A stretch of DNA of 64,000 nt from the NCBI RefSeq assembly GCF_014635725.1, contig NZ_BMDJ01000011.1, positions 1 to 64,000 on the forward strand. The letters are read 5' to 3'. Source of the DNA: Pedobacter mendelii (GTDB lineage: Bacteria > Bacteroidota > Bacteroidia > Sphingobacteriales > Sphingobacteriaceae). The notes under the pieces were generated by a model that did no database searches, was not told the origin of the DNA, and saw only the letters and a program-made list of their open reading frames with translations. This document shows positions 60,877-64,000 of the stretch, piece by piece (position 1 is the first letter of the stretch; each line of letters opens with the position of its first letter). Made by a program: the position numbers and the translations under genes.

Positions 60877-61071
60877 ATGAAAACTCCAAAGAAATCCCTG
60901 GAAAAACCGACTACTAAAAAAGAAGTAGAAGATAATGAAGATTTTGAAGATGATGCAGATTTAAAACCTGCTAAAAAATCGCAAGATGACGATGATGGCG
61001 ACGATTTTGATGTGCCTTTAGATGATTTGGATAATTTCGATAATTTTGATGAAGAAGACGACGATTACTAA
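60877..61071 (+). CDS. Small acidic disordered protein
   Basis: The 64-residue protein is Lys-rich for the first 20 residues and then almost entirely Asp and Glu with Phe at intervals (DFDVPLDDLDNFDNFDEEDD). It is predicted to be disordered. The balance of a basic front and an acidic end is often seen in small chaperone-tail or DNA-mimic-like proteins, but no family is recognised. It has its own terminator and sits between scpB and the GNAT gene. Confidence 0.65.
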   Translation: MKTPKKSLEKPTTKKEVEDNEDFEDDADLKPAKKSQDDDDGDDFDVPLDDLDNFDNFDEEDDDY

Positions 61072-61093
61072 TTTTTAAAAAACTATATATTTG

Positions 61094-61129
61094 AAAAAGC
61101 ATCCGACCGCTTGGTAGGATGCTTTTTAA
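61094..61129 (+). terminator. Terminator after the acidic protein gene
   Basis: AAAAAGCATCC (61094-61104) pairs with GGATGCTTTTT (61117-61127). It falls 16 bp before the GNAT ATG. Confidence 0.85.
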
Positions 61130-61144
61130 TTTTAAAATCTGCCC

Positions 61145-62263
61145 ATGCAAATTACACAAGTAAGCAATTCATCACTAAAAAACGATTTCTTAGAAACACC
61201 AAAAATCCTTTATAAAAACGACAGAAACTGGATTTGTCCTTTAGATTCGGAAGTAGAAAATGTTTTCGACCCTAAAAAGAATAATTTCTTTAATCACGGA
61301 AAATGCATCCGATGGGTTTTAAAAGATGATAATGGAAAACTAATCGGCAGAGTTGCCGCATTTATAAACGAAAAAAAAGCATTCAATTACGAACAACCAA
61401 CCGGCGGTATGGGCTTTTTCGAATGTATCGATGATATAAATGCCGCTTTTTTACTATTTGATACCGCTAAAGCATGGCTAATAGAAAATGGAATGAAAGC
61501 CATGGATGGACCTATAAATTTCGGTGAAAACGATAGTTTTTGGGGCTTATTGGTTGAAGGTTTTACGCCACCATCTTTCGGCATGAATTATAATTTCCCT
61601 TATTATGAAAAGTTTTTTGATACTTATGGTTTTGTAAAAGAATATGAACAACTTACCAATCACATTAACTTAACCATCCCTTTTCCAGAAAGATTTACTA
61701 AAATTGCCAATTGGGTAAGAAATAAGCCAGGTTATACTTTTGAATATTTCAGCAAAGCAAATTCAGAAAAATACATAGCTGATTTGATGGAAATTTATAA
61801 TGACGGCTGGCAAGATTTTGAAAATTTCGTACCGATTAAGAAAGAAACTTTAGAAGAGAGTTTTAAAAGTATGGAACCAATAATGGATGAGCATTTGATT
61901 CAATTTGCTTATTTTAACGGTGAGCCAGCATCATTTGTTGTACTTATTCCTGATGCAAACCAAATGATTAAAGGTTTTAATGGAAAACTCGGTTTATTAG
62001 AAAAGTTAAAATTCGCTTACAGGCGTTGGGTAGGCGTTACACGCATGAGGGCAATTGTAATGGGTACCAAACCAAAATTCCAAAAACACGGTTTAGAATC
62101 TGTATTGTTTATAAGCCTAGGCGAATATGTGTTACCAAAAAATCAATATAAAGAATTGGAATTGAGTTGGGTTGGCGATTTTAATGAGCAAATGATTGCA
62201 ATCCATAAAGCAACTGGCGCAACATTTGGCAAAAAGCATTTAACAATGAGGAAGGTTTTTTAG
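61145..62263 (+). CDS. GNAT-like N-acyltransferase family protein
   Basis: The 372-residue protein resembles the Bacteroidota group often named hypothetical or GNAT. It has WICPLDSEVENVFDPKKNNF, VAAFINEKKAFNYEQPTGGMGFFECIDD, GLLVEGFTPPSFGMNYNFPYY and YFNGEPASFVVLIPDANQMIKG, the second half carrying the acetyltransferase-type strands. The function and acyl donor are not known. It is preceded by its own short spacer and the acidic gene's terminator. Confidence 0.72.
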   Translation: MQITQVSNSSLKNDFLETPKILYKNDRNWICPLDSEVENVFDPKKNNFFNHGKCIRWVLKDDNGKLIGRVAAFINEKKAFNYEQPTGGMGFFECIDDINAAFLLFDTAKAWLIENGMKAMDGPINFGENDSFWGLLVEGFTPPSFGMNYNFPYYEKFFDTYGFVKEYEQLTNHINLTIPFPERFTKIANWVRNKPGYTFEYFSKANSEKYIADLMEIYNDGWQDFENFVPIKKETLEESFKSMEPIMDEHLIQFAYFNGEPASFVVLIPDANQMIKGFNGKLGLLEKLKFAYRRWVGVTRMRAIVMGTKPKFQKHGLESVLFISLGEYVLPKNQYKELELSWVGDFNEQMIAIHKATGATFGKKHLTMRKVF

Positions 62264-62381
62264 GAGCAAAGATAAAGGAACAAAGAGCAAAGGGAAAGGA
62301 ACAAAGAACAAGGATAAAAGAGCATTTGCTCTTCATCTTTATTCTTTGTTTCTTATTCTTTATCAACGTTCTCAACGCAAC
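62264..62381. other. Low-complexity spacer
   Basis: Purine-rich words (GAACAAAGAGCAAAGG) on the left and pyrimidine-rich ones (CTTTATTCTTTGTTTC) on the right, partly complementary. It lies between convergent genes and may act as a loose terminator. Confidence 0.45.
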
Positions 62382-62702
62382 TCAGATTCCCAATTTATCA
62401 TAAAGATCAATCACTTTTTTACGAAGTTTAGTTAATTCCTCATCTTTTTCTACCATTTCTTTTTTCAATATAGAAATTTCATCGGTTGAATTTTGAAATT
62501 CACCATCACCAGAAATAATTTGATGAACAGAAACTTTGAATGTTTTTGCAATTTGAAGCAAACGAGAAATATTTAAATCGGTTTGTCCGGTTTCTATTTT
62601 GCAAAAAGCCGGTGTAGAAATATTAATCATTCTGGCTGCTTCAGCCTGACTCAGGCCTAACTCTATCCTACTCTGTTTAATATTTTCTCCAATACTTTTC
62701 AT
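62382..62702 (-). CDS. XRE-family HTH protein with a coiled-coil tail
   Basis: The 106-residue protein has an N-terminal Cro/C1-type helix-turn-helix (GENIKQSRIELGLSQAEAARMINISTPAFCKIETGQTDLNISRLLQIA at about 5-52 in pieces) followed by a Lys/Glu coiled coil (ISILKKEMVEKDEELTKLRKKVIDLYDKL), which would mediate dimerisation. It follows the Mpl gene by 25 bp in the same direction. The target is unknown. Confidence 0.85.
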   Translation of the reverse strand: MKSIGENIKQSRIELGLSQAEAARMINISTPAFCKIETGQTDLNISRLLQIAKTFKVSVHQIISGDGEFQNSTDEISILKKEMVEKDEELTKLRKKVIDLYDKLGI

Positions 62703-62727
62703 TTATTTGTTGATAACTAATGAAAAT

Positions 62728-64000
62728 TTATCTCGATAATGCTCCAGCCAATTCAGGCAAATCAAAGCCTGCATAATTGCCAGAACTCATCATTAATAAA
62801 TTTGCATTTTTATAATTTAGGCTAAGCAAATAAGCCTTTAATTTAGAAGCGTCATTAAAAAATTTTAGATTTTCGTTTGAGAAAGCTTCCTGCACATCCA
62901 TTTCAGAAAACGGTTCCATCCTCTTTTGCTCAAATGATTTCAAATCTATAAAAACTATTGCGTCATCGGCTTTATCCATCGAACCTGCATATTCCTTTAA
63001 GAAATCTTTATTCAAACTACTAAAAGTATGCAACTCTATACAAGCGATTAATTTTCGATTTGTAAATTGAGCTTTAACAGCTTCTATTGTGGCTTTTAAT
63101 TTAGATGGGGAATGCGCAAAATCTTTATAAACGTTTGTCAGTTCATCAGTAAATATTACTTCTAACCGTTTCGCAGCACCAGTAAAAGATGAAATGGCTT
63201 TATTAAATTCTAAGTCATTAATTTTTAATTCTGCACAAACTAACTTAGCAGCATTAAGGTTCATTAGATTATGGTCGCCAAAAATCTTTAATTCTGTATG
63301 CTCAGGTTGCAAATAAGTGATTCCGTTTTCAATGACATGAGCAGGAATTAAATATCCAATTTTGATAATTTTAGCTGTTGATTTTTCTACAATCTCATTC
63401 AAATCTTCATCAGCTTTGCAATAAATTAAGGTTCCACCTTCTTCAATCGTATTGATAAATTTATCAAACTGAGCGGTGTAATCTGCATATGTTGGGAATA
63501 CATTTATATGATCCCATGCAATTCCGCTTATCACAGCAACATTGGCTTTATAAAGATGAAATTTTGGTCTTCTATCAATTGGAGATGATAAATATTCATC
63601 ACCTTCTATAACCATTATTGGGGCTTCTTTAGTTACTTTTACCATAGTTTCAAAACCTGCAAGCTGAGCACCAACCAGGTAATCAAAATCACGCTTATAG
63701 TAATTCAACACGTGTAAAATCATGCTGGTAATTGTCGTTTTACCATGACTACCACCAATTACCACACGTAATTTATCTTTACTTTGCTCGTAAATATATT
63801 CAGGATAAGAATATATTTTCACACCTAATTCCTGCGCTTTTACTAATTCAGGATTATCAATTCTGGCATGCATGCCTAAAATTACAGCATCTAAATCTTT
63901 AGATATTCTGTTTTCATCCCAACCTATTTCTGCTGGCAATAAACCATATTTATCCAAACGGGATTTTGCCGGCTCAAATATCACATCGTCAGAACCTGAG
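62728..64000 (-). CDS. mpl: Mpl-type Mur ligase (UDP-MurNAc:tripeptide ligase), partial
   Basis: The visible 424 residues are the C-terminal part of a Mur ligase that joins the recycled murein tripeptide to UDP-MurNAc. The frame is open to the right edge, so the true start lies outside. The ATP-binding GGSHGKTT, the ligase words VIEGDEYLSSPIDRRPKF and SGIAWDHINVFPTYADY, and the late FAHSPSKLKATIEAVK fit Mpl rather than MurC. The front fragment SGSDDVIFEPAKSRL also matches Mpl. Confidence 0.85.
   Translation of the reverse strand, partial: SGSDDVIFEPAKSRLDKYGLLPAEIGWDENRISKDLDAVILGMHARIDNPELVKAQELGVKIYSYPEYIYEQSKDKLRVVIGGSHGKTTITSMILHVLNYYKRDFDYLVGAQLAGFETMVKVTKEAPIMVIEGDEYLSSPIDRRPKFHLYKANVAVISGIAWDHINVFPTYADYTAQFDKFINTIEEGGTLIYCKADEDLNEIVEKSTAKIIKIGYLIPAHVIENGITYLQPEHTELKIFGDHNLMNLNAAKLVCAELKINDLEFNKAISSFTGAAKRLEVIFTDELTNVYKDFAHSPSKLKATIEAVKAQFTNRKLIACIELHTFSSLNKDFLKEYAGSMDKADDAIVFIDLKSFEQKRMEPFSEMDVQEAFSNENLKFFNDASKLKAYLLSLNYKNANLLMMSSGNYAGFDLPELAGALSR

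Overview
The window looks like a chromosomal segment of a Bacteroidota bacterium, most likely Sphingobacteriaceae and Pedobacter-like. The evidence is its AT-rich sequence, start codons without Shine-Dalgarno sites, promoters of the TTTG / TAnnTTTG type, a TonB receptor with an N-terminal CarboxypepD_reg-like domain, a 'SCKKD'-type lipoprotein, a ferritin-like protein pair, futalosine-pathway menaquinone synthesis (MqnC), and L21-L27, MnmE, ArgS and GuaB of Bacteroidota type. I saw no rRNA, tRNA or CRISPR array. The family assignments come from reading motifs and remembered family features, not from a database search.

Region 1 (1-11.3 kb) is accessory. It opens with what looks like the terminal 121 bp of an IS21-type element, which cuts a type III methyltransferase gene (mod). 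The restriction gene (res) and an HTH regulator lie upstream of mod in one coupled operon. A patchwork of GC-rich dispersed repeats, all in the same orientation, follows at about 4.0-6.1 and 10.7-11.3 kb. Among and between them lie a frameshifted small secreted-protein remnant, a membrane protein with a nuclease-like tail, a degenerate UmuD-like gene that still has a promoter, two lipoproteins, and a tightly coupled four-gene cassette (8444-9972) containing a DUF5675-type protein. This cassette is the best candidate for an undescribed system.

Region 2 (11.3-31.3 kb) is mostly core. It holds mnmE, an AI-2E-type permease, a lipoprotein with an M35-propeptide-like domain, an AlkA-like glycosylase, and argS. 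An arginine block follows: arginine deiminase, a CtlX-like hydrolase and arginine decarboxylase. The first two of these are preceded by 7-bp-period tandem DNA. Then come a DUF72 protein, a dead gene, a PolB-type exonuclease with a fused peptide-ABC ATPase, and RNase R with a carboxypeptidase-regulatory-like protein and a polyprenyl synthase.

Region 3 (31.3-49.2 kb) holds rplU-rpmA (L27 has an unusual tail), a dicarboxylate symporter, an ECF sigma factor with a membrane partner, a DUF922 zincin-like protein, a DgkA-like kinase, a GH20 hexosaminidase, trxB, an acyl-CoA carboxylase beta subunit, a MaoC protein, a LOG protein, a TonB receptor and guaB.

Region 4 (49.2-64 kb) holds a toxin-antitoxin pair in which both genes carry one in-frame stop, an M16 peptidase pair, mqnC, two ferritin-like proteins, a LytTR regulator overlapping a propeller sensor kinase, scpB, a GNAT protein, an HTH protein and the 3' part of a Mpl-type Mur ligase that runs off the right edge.
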